Source: Boothiomyces macroporosus
Taxonomy: Eukaryota > Chytridiomycota > Chytridiomycetes > Rhizophydiales > Terramycetaceae
NCBI GenBank assembly: GCA_027604185.1
Contig: JADGKB010000061.1
Span: forward strand, 18,672 to 82,671
Length of the DNA: 64,000 nucleotides
Direction: 5' to 3'
Part shown: in pieces, positions 41,289 through 52,397 of the stretch
Layout of the letters: each line of letters opens with the position of its first letter
How positions within the stretch are numbered: position 1 is the first letter of the stretch
Translations under genes and position numbers: made by a program
The notes under the pieces: model-generated
Told to the model about the DNA's origin: nothing
Seen by the model: the letters and a program-made list of their open reading frames with translations, nothing else
Database searches by the model: none

Positions 41289-41930
41289 ATGGAATTTTTA
41301 GAGAAAAAGGAAATCGGGAGAACAAGAGTAACATTGACTTTTGCTCAGTCTATCGACGGATATATTTCTAAACCTAATACGCAGATTATTCTGTCCTGTC
41401 CAGAATCAATGCGTGTCACTCATACCATTAGGAATAATTCTGATGGGATACTTGTGGGTTCAAATACGGTACTGACAGATAAACCTTCGCTTACTACGAG
41501 GTACGTTGAGAACCCTACCAACCCCACTCCAATCATCCTAGACACTAAACTAAAATGTCCGCCAATGTTCCTGGATCGTTCGCCAATTATTTTCACCAGC
41601 ACAGAATACGACAATGCCAAATTAGACAGAAAAAAGGAATTGGGGCACGCAAGGGTATTTGAAATACCCTCAACAGATGGCGGTCTTGATTTGCAAGTCA
41701 TTTTAAAGAAATTGTATGAATTGGGGATAAAGAGACTCATGGTTGAGGGTGGTGCTACAGTGATATCAAACTTTTTAAAGTATGATTTGTATGACTCGCT
41801 TATTATTACAATCTGCCCTACACTAATGAATGGAGGCGTAAAATATGTCAATAATAGTGATCAAGTGCTGCTGAATGGTAAATGGCAAACAGTAGGGAAA
41901 GACATGATATTCTACTATCATAAAGAATAA
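41289..41930 (+). CDS. RIB7: Riboflavin biosynthesis reductase RIB7
   Basis: 2,5-diamino-6-ribosylamino-pyrimidinone 5'-phosphate reductase, an NADPH-dependent step of the fungal riboflavin pathway. 213 residues with [42 protein letters not shown] and [18 protein letters not shown], as in RIB7 and the RibD C-terminal domain. The only Met ahead of the domain is at 41289, just 4 bp from the divergent PPIH start codon, so both promoters must overlap the neighbouring coding sequence. Intronless. The stop TAA lies within GAATAAACG. The window also carries RIB3, another pathway enzyme. Confidence 0.92.
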   Translation: MEFLEKKEIGRTRVTLTFAQSIDGYISKPNTQIILSCPESMRVTHTIRNNSDGILVGSNTVLTDKPSLTTRYVENPTNPTPIILDTKLKCPPMFLDRSPIIFTSTEYDNAKLDRKKELGHARVFEIPSTDGGLDLQVILKKLYELGIKRLMVEGGATVISNFLKYDLYDSLIITICPTLMNGGVKYVNNSDQVLLNGKWQTVGKDMIFYYHKE

Positions 41931-41941
41931 ACGATTTATAT

Positions 41942-43010
<1,069 letters not shown>

Positions 43011-43190
43011 TTAGACCGTGATTGGAAATAGTTAACTTTGTATACTGAGTTTGGGTGTATTTCACGCGGCATTACAGGTGATGGAAACATTTAATCCGCC
43101 ATTGCGAAGAGCTCTCGCTAATGATCAGATTAGCTGTATTAAATACAGAAACCAAATAGTTTAAATGATCAAGAGTTAATTTTTGCGAAA

Positions 43191-43649
43191 ATGAATCTGT
43201 TTCAACAAAAGCACTTGGAAAAAGAACAGCAGAAATTAGGTCAAAATTCACTAACGTAGGTATCTATTCATTTACGCATAGGTAATGCGAAGCTAACTAT
43301 CTGGTTTCTTTTGTTAATTTCCAGGTATGCTCCAACTAACCAGATTACCTCCAAAAATCAATGGAAAAGAATTCCTTAAAATTCACAAAGGACTTGAACC
43401 AGCAGCATACTAAAGAGTATTTCTAAACTAAACAGAATCAAAGTGTTGTTTGATCTTGAAAAGCAAATTGAGAAAGAGTCTCTTGCGTTGTTTGATCAGT
43501 TGCAGGAATACAAGGAAAATACGAGGAAATATCTCAAGTTGAAACAGGAATTGAATAGCAAAATCAAAGAGTTTGGGGATTTACAGAATATTCAGAGTGT
43601 GATTGAACGGGATCTGTTGGAAGCTACATTAGTGATGAAGAAATTGTAA
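43191..43649 (+). CDS. Hypothetical coiled-coil protein, splicing uncertain
   Basis: The last exon encodes a strongly helical region: LFDLEKQIEKESLALFDQL, YKENTRKYLKLKQELNSK and VIERDLLEATLVMKKL. An ATG at 43191 begins MNLFQQKHLEKEQQKLG. Several GT...AG micro-intron candidates lie between (20 nt at 43239-43258, 19 nt at 43325-43343, 19 nt at 43409-43427), and I could not decide which set is used; at least two frames look protein-like. No family recognised. It could be a small coiled-coil subunit of a cilium or vesicle-tethering complex, but nothing proves that. Confidence 0.4.
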
Positions 43650-44259
43650 TATAATTTAAAACTTGAAGTTATTCTTGTTTCTGGAGCTGTTACCAGTGAG
43701 ATTTATCTGTTTTCAATTCATGAGAATTTTCATATGATGAAATGACAGGTGTTCAATAAATGTTCAACTAGAATGGAAGGAGGGGTGTGAAGCCCAACCT
43801 TTCGTGTGGTCAACATGCTGGAAATGGTCACGTTTTGCATGGTGATGACAGTTCCGCATAGATACGAGATTACTTTATCAAACGGGAAATATTATACCAC
43901 GCAACTACGGTCTTTTGGAACCGATTCAAGCGGAAATTCTCATTGGTAAATATTAATTAGATTTTTGTACCGTGCACTGCGGATATTGTGAACGTACAAA
44001 AAAGGCGAGTGAAACACCCAACTAAAGTGGGCGTCGAGTGGGCCTTGAAACACCAAAGCACACGAAAAATGGAATATTATGCATTGTACGAGCAGTTAAA
44101 GAGCATCAGCAGGGAAATCATTTCCCTCACGAGATTCTGTGCCATCCAAGGGAAAAATCTATTCAATCGTCCTTATTCGCACAAATCAAAAAGATTATTT
44201 TGCAACTCGGGGCATTAATTCAGGAACTTTTGAAACCGCAGAATTTTCTTTCAAAATTA
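43650..44259 (+). other. Unresolved coding-like region before the rhodopsin-like 7TM gene
   Basis: Several plus-strand frames look coding, for example YEITLSNGKYYTTQLRSFG around 43850 and GKIYSIVLIRTNQKDYFATRG from 44139, which could belong to a beta-sandwich domain. They overlap the start of the next gene in another frame and no clean exon chain emerges. It may be an upstream exon set of the receptor gene or an independent small gene. Confidence 0.3.
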
Positions 44260-45455
44260 ATGAAATTCACTTCAATGTTATTATTATCACTATGTTCGTT
44301 TATAGGGATAAGCGGGTCATTATGGATAATATTGGTATTCGACTGTTAACATAGAAAAAATTACCAAAGAATGGATTCTTTTATCTTATTAATATCCTGG
44401 CAATTATAGAGTTACTTTTAGGAGTAGCAAAGATTGGAGATTTTATTCTTATAACCGTGGCATCAAATTGGAAGTATTCTGGAATATGCAGAGACTTGAC
44501 GTTTTTCTTTCAGTCAGTGTCGTTTTACTATGTATTTGCAATCGCATTCATTGCACACTATATTGTGAATTATGGAGGCTCCAACTCTAAAATATCTTAC
44601 CCATTGGTCTCAGCTCTATGCTTTATTCCACCAATAATCTGCAGTTCATTCTATCTCTATTTTGAATATTTTGATCCGCAAAACAACAATATTAATATTT
44701 TGGACATTGTTAATGTATTGCTGGCTCATGCATTAATACTGATGGCCGTTTGCAGTATTCTTATACTGATGGAACTAAAGCAGCAAAGAAGAAAGAGACA
44801 AAAGATGGTTTCCAACAACTTTTTCAAACAGGGTGAAGAATCAGTGCATCAAGCGAGTAACATTATGTACCACTTTATTCTGTTGTTTATGGCTGTTACT
44901 GTTGTAGTTTGGACCCCATATGTCCTGCATGGGCTGGCGGTGGTATTCAGCCATACGGTAATCCCCAATCTCAATTTAAACAATTGGATATTCCAAATGC
45001 TTGACGCGCTGCAGTTAATATTGATACCATCCATAGGATTCTTTCATGCATTGGCAATTCATTTTGGATTAAGAAGGAAAGGAGAACGAGTAGAAATACC
45101 AATAGACTTTATCACTACTCAACTGGACTCTGTAAAATCTAAACCAAAGCCAAAAGAAAAAGTAGTTAAACAAGAACGAACAGTTTTTAAAGACATTGAA
45201 CAGTTTTACGGAATAGAACATAGACCTAGACAACGAAATGACGACAAGACTATCCTGGATGTCAAACCAACATTAGATACTAGTATACCCACAACCAGTG
45301 ATAACCCAATAGTAGCGGTTCCCCCAAATATCCACCGCATGTTGAGACTATCATCAAAACCCTCAAGGATTCAATCAAAATATTTAAGTCCATCTGATTC
45401 AGATAGCGAAGATGATTTCGGGACACCCATAAAAACAGATTTCTTGCAAATATAA
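44260..45455 (+). CDS. Seven-pass receptor-like protein (GPCR-like)
   Basis: 391 residues with a different sequence from the ICDYRANYLGC family. Segments: SMLLLSLCSFIGISGSLWII, YLINILAIIELLLGVAKIGDF, FYYVFAIAFIAHYIV, ALCFIPPIICSSFYLYF, LAHALILMAVCSILILM, ILLFMAVTVVVWTPYVLHGL and LILIPSIGFFHALAIHFG. Features fit a rhodopsin- or cAMP-receptor-like GPCR: a basic loop before segment six, WTPY in segment six, a Cys just before segment three, and a 110-residue cytosolic tail. The 20-nt intron 44335..44354 (GTATTCGACTGTTAACATAG) joins segments one and two. The first exon could extend upstream; ligand unknown. Confidence 0.6.
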
Positions 45456-45476
45456 TCTAGCATTCGCATTTCTTTA

Positions 45477-46370
45477 TTATTTCAATAATCTACATTGTCG
45501 CATGAATTCGTCCCCGTTAAACATGTTTTCTAAATCAAACTTTCCAATTGTATTTCTGTCCAACAAGATTGAATAAATCAAGTCAATTTCAGAGTCCTCA
45601 AACCCCTTACAAAATAATGCAACCATGTGTATCTTTAGCTCTACCGGCAGCGGTAACTCGATCGCACCGAGTATCCGGCAAAGTAAATAAACATTCCTAA
45701 TCGACAGACTCTTTTTCATTTCCAATTCTACATTTACATTCAAGTAATCCTGAACAACTTTTTGGAAATTGGTGGTTGGTGTATAGAACGTACTAGTACC
45801 ATTATCATTAAAGGTAATTTCCAAAGCTGTAAGTATCTTGTTTTGTTTCATCATTTGAATTACACATGTCATGCAAGTTTCGGTAATTGGGTTATGGTCC
45901 AACCAGACTGTTTTCAATGATGGATGAGCGGTGATACTCTTTGATAGCATCAACATACCATGGTTTTGAATATTGTTCAAGTACATGTACAAGTACACTA
46001 GCGTCTTGTTCTTTGTTAGCATATTCGATAGCGCTAGTGCACCATCGTTACTGATTTTGTTTTGAAATAGACATAGGGAAATTACTGAGGTGTTTGTTGA
46101 TAGGAAAGTTGCCAGTTTGACTATACTCTTGTCTGTCAAATCGTTGCTGCCAAAATTCAACTGTTTGATTGTATTATTTCCGCTCAATGAGTCTATGATA
46201 GCCTCCAACCCTTGGTCACCAATCTTGTTTCCATTCAAGTTGAGTACTCGAAGCTTTTTGTTTGTTGCAAGAATGTTTGATAGTGCAATTGCATCCTGCT
46301 GGTCCAAATTCCTATATGTCCACCAAATATCTTCTCTTTGAGCTTCCACAAAGTCACTATCTTTTAGCAT
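45477..46370 (-). CDS. Leucine-rich repeat (RNI-type) protein
   Basis: 297 residues. The central part (residues 25-185) is a run of about six ribonuclease-inhibitor-type LRRs, for example LRVLNLNGNKIGDQGLEAI, LNFGSNDLTDKSIVKLA, LCLFQNKISNDGALAL and VWLDHNPITETCMT. The C-terminal 90 residues are helical and unassigned. No signal peptide, NACHT or kinase domain, so it is a free LRR scaffold; similar proteins occur widely in protists and often lack known roles. Intronless. Its 3' end is 21 bp from the convergent receptor-like gene. Confidence 0.7.
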   Translation of the reverse strand: MLKDSDFVEAQREDIWWTYRNLDQQDAIALSNILATNKKLRVLNLNGNKIGDQGLEAIIDSLSGNNTIKQLNFGSNDLTDKSIVKLATFLSTNTSVISLCLFQNKISNDGALALSNMLTKNKTLVYLYMYLNNIQNHGMLMLSKSITAHPSLKTVWLDHNPITETCMTCVIQMMKQNKILTALEITFNDNGTSTFYTPTTNFQKVVQDYLNVNVELEMKKSLSIRNVYLLCRILGAIELPLPVELKIHMVALFCKGFEDSEIDLIYSILLDRNTIGKFDLENMFNGDEFMRQCRLLK

Positions 46371-46784
46371 AAGGGAGAAATTGAAATCCCATTTGTTTTA
46401 TGGGGGAGGCGTGTGCGTCAAAAGTTCTGAAACAAAGTCACCTGTGATCGTAATGTTATATAATTAAGCATGCAAACGAATAATTCTTAATCCAATGATA
46501 AGTTGGAGTCTACAAAACTTTACTCTTTCGCGTCTGAAATCCAATCATCACATGTTTATGCTTTGGAGATAGTGCCAATCTTATACTGCTCCAAAGAGCA
46601 GAGTTTTCCATCTACAAGAATTTCTCGCATTTACTGGATGCCATCAGAAAGAGAGTCGTTCATGCTTGGAAATGGCATCTGCACCAACTGCTGCAAGTGA
46701 TCCATCTTACAAACACCATTCACAAAATTCGGATATTAAGCGAATCAAACGTTTTTGTTTCATCCTTTTTCGCGAAATTCCAAA
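46371..46784. other. Intergenic with a short coding-like frame
   Basis: A plus frame 46503..46700 reads LYSFASEIQSSHVYALEIV, then SERESFMLGNGICTNCCK before TGA. It starts without ATG in frame; an upstream ATG at 46470 is separated by TAA. It may be the final exon of an unrecognised gene. No domain is recognised. Confidence 0.3.
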
Positions 46785-48186
46785 ATGGAAACCAAACACG
46801 TTGATGTACTGATTATTGGCTCTGGTTCTGGCTCAAAAATCACAAGACCTGCAGCATCATTAGGATACTCTGTAGCAATTATTGAAAAAGGACCATTTGG
46901 TGGTACTTGCTTGAACCGAGGGTGTATTCCATCGAAAATGCTCATTCACCCTGCAGACATAATGGCGGAGATTGAAGAAGCAAACAAATTCAATATTACT
47001 GTTTCTAAACCAACTATCGATAAGCAAAAATTGGTAAAACGCGTGTCTGAATCGATTGATAAAGACTCCAACTCGATTGGACCAATGTATGCCAAAATAC
47101 CTAATCTTTCTGTGTACAGAGGAGAATGCAAGTTTATCGGAACACATACTGTCCAAGTAAATGATGTCAGAGTATCTGCTGATAAAATGTAGTAGGTTTT
47201 AATATAGATTCATTGTTGCTGGCTGCAGAGCTAATATTCCAACTATTCCAGGTATTGAAGGAACACCATATCTCACTTATGCAGAAGCGTTACGTTTAGA
47301 AGAACAGCCGGAATCCATGCTAGTATTGGGTGGTGGATACATTGCGGTTGAACTAGGATACTACTTTGGGATGACTGGAACTAAAGTAGATTTTGCCGTA
47401 CGCAGCCAATTACTCTCGGCCATAGACAAAGACATCCGCAAAGTCTTCCAGGACGAGTTCTGTAAACGGTTTCCAGTTCACTTGCAAATGAAACCAATAT
47501 CAGTATCCTACCATGATAAAAAGTTTCACACAAAAATTCAACTGAAAACTGGTGAGGTTAGAGAATTTGTCACTACCCATTTGCTCTCTGCAATTGGTGT
47601 CGCGCCTGTTACTGATCAATTAAATTTAGCAGCCCATGGATATCAACTTGACTGTGAAGGATTCATCAAAGTCGATTCATCTTTCAGAACTAATATTCCA
47701 AATGTTTGGGCCTTTGGGGACATTATCGGTCATCCAATGTTTAGACATACCGCAAACTATCAAGGAGAGTGGGTATTTAACAGTGTATTTAAAGACACTG
47801 CATTACAAAAAGTTGGAATAACCTATCCGCCTATCCCTGCTGCAGTTTTTTCTAATCCCCAAATTGGAACGGTTGGACTGACACAAGAAGAAGCTGAAGC
47901 AAAGTACTCCAAGGTATTAATTGGCACAGCTGATTACCCTGACTGTGCAATGGGTGCAGCCCTTCAAGTTGATCATGGCATGGTGAAATTGATTTTTGCT
48001 GGAGATGGTTACGAATTGGTCGGTGCTCATATCGTTGGAAAAGAAGCTTCAACATTGATTCACATTTTGATTGCTTATATGCGCTGCAAGGCTAATTTGG
48101 AAATATTAAAAGATACTATCTATATCCATCCAGCTTTGGCAGAAGTTGTTAGAAACGCTGTTAGAGATGCCGTAAGCAATCTTTGA
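46785..48186 (+). CDS. Pyridine nucleotide-disulfide reductase
   Basis: A 460-residue FAD/NAD flavoprotein of the dihydrolipoamide dehydrogenase/mycothione reductase group. Motifs: [12 protein letters not shown] (FAD binding), the redox-active disulfide [14 protein letters not shown], second dinucleotide site [19 protein letters not shown] site [10 protein letters not shown], and a C-terminal dimer interface with HPALAEVV. The His-Pro-Ala-Leu tail fits the catalytic His. CLNRGC differs from the CLNVGC of lipoamide dehydrogenases, and no mitochondrial presequence is present, so the classical E3 enzyme is unlikely. A 19-nt intron lies at 47189..47207. Bacterial-like; transfer possible. Confidence 0.8.
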
Positions 48187-48188
48187 AG

Positions 48189-48243
48189 TTTCAAATATAT
48201 TTTCGCTTTCAAAATATATGTTTGCTTTCAAATATATTTTCGC
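48189..48243. repeat. Short 18-bp triplicated repeat
   Basis: TTTCAAATATATTTTCGC occurs at 48189 and 48226 with a variant copy (TTTCAAAATATATGTTTGC) between, directly after the reductase stop codon. Probably slippage; it may contribute to transcript ending. Confidence 0.6.
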
Positions 48244-48300
48244 TTTCAATTGAAGGTGTTAAGAGAAATTCTTCTGCGCATCTAGTCAGCTAATAAAAGA

Positions 48301-49064
48301 TTATGCCAGTTTATTCACAAACGCCTTCACATTGGCAATTAACCCATTCAAGTCGTGTTGGTGATACCTAAGTTAACGTAATTGTACCAATGACCAACAC
48401 CTGGAACCACAGCGACTTCAGAGCCAGAAATATTCTCTGCAATCATTAGCCCATACGAAACATCAATCATCTTGTTGTCTGCCCCATGTAAAACCAATGT
48501 TGGTGTTTTAACAAGATGCAGTTGATCAGTCAAGTTTACTCCATTTATGCAATTCAATTGTTCCCTCAATACCAATTGGTCCAGCTGAGTAAAACTTGAT
48601 TTTCCTTTACTGTTTGTAATGTACTGATTAGGGTTTTCCATTGATACACGAAGCATTCCTCTTGAAGGAGTCATTGGAAAGGTATTTACTAGCACCATCC
48701 CTTGAAGAACAACGTCATCTCGTCCACGAAGCAACAGGCTTAGCTGAAGACAAGCGATCCCTGATAAATCAAATCCTAAAAGAACAAATTCCTTCAACTC
48801 GCATTCTAATATGATATCAAATATATCAGTTGCTAATTGTAGTAATGTGAGGTCCATTGGTATCGTCGATGGGGGAATTGGCTGAGTGTAAGTAGACTTT
48901 CCTTGCCCTCTGGAATCAATTAGTAACAATGAATTGGGCAAATTATTGAACGCATTGTAATCTTGAACTGTTTGTAAGATACCAGGAACTAGTACTATTG
49001 CTGGTGACTGTTTTTTGGTGTATTCGTAGTTCAATTTTGCTCCATCTCTGGTTTGGAAAATCAT
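48301..49064 (-). CDS. Alpha/beta hydrolase with Asp-type nucleophile elbow
   Basis: 247-residue alpha/beta hydrolase: IVLVPGILQTV (oxyanion region), SLLLIDSRGQGKS, nucleophile elbow LLGFDLSG, TLVLHGADNKMIDV with the acid residue, and a catalytic His in VPGVGHWYHQ. The elbow has Asp in the G-x-Nu-x-small pattern, as in haloalkane dehalogenases and epoxide hydrolases, rather than the Ser of esterases. The 20-nt intron 48368..48387 (GTACAATTACGTTAACTTAG) splits the Trp codon after that His and restores the last 17 residues. Substrate unknown. Confidence 0.7.
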
Positions 49065-49119
49065 GTGAAAAAATCTGCACGCAACTTGAATTCCGTCTTA
49101 AAGACGATCGTGTATAGCT

Positions 49120-50931
49120 TTATTGAACATAATTCTGCCAGTCGGAAATTATTTGCTTGAACGCTTCTTGCTTCTCGGGTATTGAACCAAACAGAAAATA
49201 CTCGCATAAACAATCATCAAACAACTGGCTATTAGCTGGATCCAGCAACAATGTCATCAAGCGTTTCCTTCTGACACCATCACATTCGCGCAACACTGCG
49301 ATAATTTTGCGCGAATTGATCATCAGCAAACACATTTCGCAAATTGGAATGGAATACTTTTTTTGCAATCCAAGATAGTACCTGACTACTGTAGAATATT
49401 GGCCGCACAATGTACAATAGTTTAGTTTCCTTGAATCTGGCTCCGGAATGTTGGTAACAAGTGAATTATAATTGATATCCAACGATAGCGTTGCTGGTAA
49501 TGCACTGGGATATTCCTTGTTCAGTTTCTTTTTCAGTAGCATTAATTTGAGTATTGCTTCTTTGTCTGATAAGGCTGAATCAACGGCATCATCGTGCTCT
49601 ACGATAGGCTTGATTTCAATGGTCGGTCTATTTATCGTGGATGTATCCTGTATCATAGCGGCTGGGTCATTTTCTTTATCAACCAATTGTGGTAATGGTG
49701 ATTGCTCGGTTTGACTGGGAGATTTACATGAATCTTTTCTTCTATTCAATAGCAACGCCTTTAATGCAAGTTCTTTTTCAGTCAATTCACTAGAAATTAC
49801 AATAGGCTCATTATCTGCAGAGCTTTCTTCTTTTGAATTTGAACTGTCAGAATCAAATCTTTTATGTGAAGCTACAACCTTCTTGTGCTCTGTATTTATT
49901 GGTGCAACCGCTTTAAAACGAGAATTCTCCATTTCTGCTCTGATTTTTGGCTTATCCTCCGACTTTTGTTGGATTACAGGAGTATTAAGATTAGTATCAT
50001 TTGGTGCGATTTGAGATTGTTCAATATCAGAAAATGATTCATCAAGTTGCTTAGAAGGGATACAATCGCTCGCTGAATCATCTCTATCCAAAGTTCCAAT
50101 AATTTCAACATCATCGTTAACTATTTTGATTCCTTTGTTTTCATACTTTTGAAATTTCATTTCCCAATCCTCCAAATCTTCTTCATGCCAAGGACTAGAA
50201 TCCAAATTGACATTAATCTCGTCATGAGCTTCTATTGATTCTCCTCGCTCAGTGTCTATGAAAAACAAGCCCCGCTCGACATTATCATGGTTATTGTCCT
50301 GATCTAATTCAAAAGTATGCATCTCTATTCTATCTGGTATATTTGGAGACTGCTGCTCTATTACTTCAGAGATAAACTTTTCAGACATTTCACTGAAATC
50401 CCATTCACTCCTGCTTTGGCCGGCACTTCCCATTATTTCATCGCTATGCCATTCTTCTTCACTTGATTCCTCTGCTAGAGATTCCTTGTAGTTTGAAAAC
50501 GAGGTTATTTTTTTGGGTCGCTCCGTTGAAGAGGATTGCATATCTTTACAATGCGTATCAATTCTTTCCACTGGCTCGTTTCTGTTTATCTCTTTCAAGA
50601 GTTTAATTTCCCCATTTCCCCGCCAACAAATCTCTGGCCCAGAATCAACATCCGTTGCATTCAGCCTTATCTTTTTCGCTATTCGAAATTCGTTCAATCT
50701 ATTGCGCAATAATTCTTTAATCTCGCTATCCGTTTTCCGTTTGATTAGAGAGGAACTGTGCTGCTGCCGCTGAAGTTTTTGGAGAGTCATTATCTCGGTT
50801 CTCTTCCCTTGTATCTCTTGCTCTGTCAGTATCGCTTGGGCTTGCAGCTCCTGAAGCCGGGCTTTTAGTGCATTCAATTCATTTTTGGCTTGTTCAATTT
50901 GAAGTTGGAGATCACTATTTTCCATGGCCAT
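49120..50931 (-). CDS. Large acidic coiled-coil protein with a Cys4 motif
   Basis: 603 codons, intronless, family not recognised. Residues 5-60 form a leucine-zipper-like coiled coil (LQIEQAKNELNALKARLQEL). A long acidic, Ser-rich middle follows. Two similar short motifs, ELALKALLLNRRK and EAILKLMLLKKK, occur near residues 385 and 450. The C-terminal 110 residues carry YCTLCGQYS and ICEMCLLM about 26 residues apart, a plausible zinc-binding Cys4 site, followed by a helical domain. A nuclear regulatory or scaffold role is a guess. Met at 50931 or 50925 could start. Transcribed divergently from the 99-residue gene 27 bp away. Confidence 0.5.
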   Translation of the reverse strand: MAMENSDLQLQIEQAKNELNALKARLQELQAQAILTEQEIQGKRTEIMTLQKLQRQQHSSSLIKRKTDSEIKELLRNRLNEFRIAKKIRLNATDVDSGPEICWRGNGEIKLLKEINRNEPVERIDTHCKDMQSSSTERPKKITSFSNYKESLAEESSEEEWHSDEIMGSAGQSRSEWDFSEMSEKFISEVIEQQSPNIPDRIEMHTFELDQDNNHDNVERGLFFIDTERGESIEAHDEINVNLDSSPWHEEDLEDWEMKFQKYENKGIKIVNDDVEIIGTLDRDDSASDCIPSKQLDESFSDIEQSQIAPNDTNLNTPVIQQKSEDKPKIRAEMENSRFKAVAPINTEHKKVVASHKRFDSDSSNSKEESSADNEPIVISSELTEKELALKALLLNRRKDSCKSPSQTEQSPLPQLVDKENDPAAMIQDTSTINRPTIEIKPIVEHDDAVDSALSDKEAILKLMLLKKKLNKEYPSALPATLSLDINYNSLVTNIPEPDSRKLNYCTLCGQYSTVVRYYLGLQKKYSIPICEMCLLMINSRKIIAVLRECDGVRRKRLMTLLLDPANSQLFDDCLCEYFLFGSIPEKQEAFKQIISDWQNYVQ

Positions 50932-50958
50932 TTTTTCATCAATTGATTTCAGGTATCA

Positions 50959-51258
50959 ATGGGGCAAGGATTTTTACTGTTGGATCCATCTTTACGCTGG
51001 CTTATCTTTCAATCGTTATTTCTGCATTGTCCAGCTTCTATTAATCACTTTCCTACCATAGCCTACCCCCCAGAGGAATTCTATTGTCTCCTTGATTTCA
51101 TGAATTACGACACGGGTAATATTCGTGTGGACACTTTTCCTCTGGAGCGGAACCGATTTGATTTCTATTGCGCGCATGAGAGGCAATCTTACAGAAGTGC
51201 TGATCATTCCTTTGGGCAGATTACAAGAATTCTAATATATTTTCTACATATTACGTAA
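50959..51258 (+). CDS. Hypothetical 99-residue protein
   Basis: An ATG-initiated frame, MGQGFLLLDPSLRWLIFQ to ILIYFLHIT, with balanced composition (YPPEEFYCLLDFMNYDTGNI). No domain, signal peptide or clear membrane segment is recognised. It lies head-to-head with the coiled-coil gene, with only 27 bp between start codons, and ends 51 bp before 7TM copy G. It could be real or a chance frame opposite the divergent promoter. Confidence 0.4.
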   Translation: MGQGFLLLDPSLRWLIFQSLFLHCPASINHFPTIAYPPEEFYCLLDFMNYDTGNIRVDTFPLERNRFDFYCAHERQSYRSADHSFGQITRILIYFLHIT

Positions 51259-51309
51259 TCTGTCAAGTGAGCAAATAATAAGCATTGTTTAGAAAACCCT
51301 TTACTCTAA

Positions 51310-52397
51310 ATGTCAAACACTTCCATCAACTCTTATTACTTGTTTGATATATGCGACTATAGAGCCAACTATCTCGGATGCGATCCAGTAAAGCAGTACT
51401 CTTTTGCCATCGTAGATCTTGTCATTATTATCATGACATGTGTGTCCATTCTGGCATTCGCCGGTCTAGTTGTCCGTAATCTCCTTTCAAAAAAGACTGA
51501 TGGCAAGAAGTGGACAGCTGCTGATACTTTGTGTGTTCTCTGTGGATTATCAAATATCTTTAGAATTGTGGAAATTGCCAATGTCCGGTCAGTGGTATTC
51601 AAAGACCAATCTGCAATGACTGATTTTCAAGCAAAACAGTACTTTCAAATCACAGTATTTATAGATTTCCTCTATTTTGGATCTGGCGCGGTAGCTTCAA
51701 ACGTGTTCTTGGTACTTTAAGTTAATTTCAGGTTAGTGTTGCTGGTGCTGCTGCTGGTGTCAATGTGTTTGCTGACATTAAAGTTGGTGACAAAGTGCTG
51801 TCACCAGACAAGATTCTTAAAATTGTTCGACTGGTCATTCTCATTTTAACTCTGTCATTTTGTATTTCTTGGGCTACAATTGGGGCAACCACCGACTTGG
51901 AAAGCTACATTACATATAGAAGATGCGTGTTTATCTTGGCAATTTGTACGATTGTTTTTGTTTCTCTCCCAGTCATCTTATTCTTTGGAAACAATGTTTT
52001 GCGAATTCTCTCTGAAGCCAAATCTTCAAAATCTGGAAGTGTAAAGCATGTATCAGACAACGCCAAGAACAAGTCTGTAGATAACAGACCTCCATCTCAA
52101 ATTGTATCAAGAACTGTTGAAGGGTCCCAGCATAGTGAAATATCTCACACGAAATCTGTAAAAAAGACTGGGCTTACCCAAGAGCAAAAAATATCAAATT
52201 TCAGATTGGCTATCAATATGTGCATCTGGATATTGTACGTATCGACAATACTGAATCATATTTTGCTGCTGGTTGGGTTTGAAGTACCTTTCTTTCAAGA
52301 AAATACTGTTGCCGCTGTGATTTTGAAGGCTATAAGTGATACACAAGTGTGGGTTTGCTGTGGCTTTATGTTTATATATCTGTTTAGAGTAGGTTGA
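51310..52397 (+). CDS. 7TM ICDYRANYLGC-family protein, copy G
   Basis: 355 residues in a second cluster 29 kb from the main array. It has the full signature FDICDYRANYLGCDP and seven hydrophobic segments. The variable loop is about 90 residues, Lys/Ser-rich (HVSDNAKNKSVDN). Segment seven reads AISDTQVWVCCGFMFIYLF, departing from the usual SVWIS. The family intron is 51712..51731 (20 nt, GTACTTTAAGTTAATTTCAG). G and H share LSFCISWATIGAT/LSFTICWATIGAT and FGNNVLRILSE, so they duplicated from each other after splitting from B-F. Confidence 0.75.
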
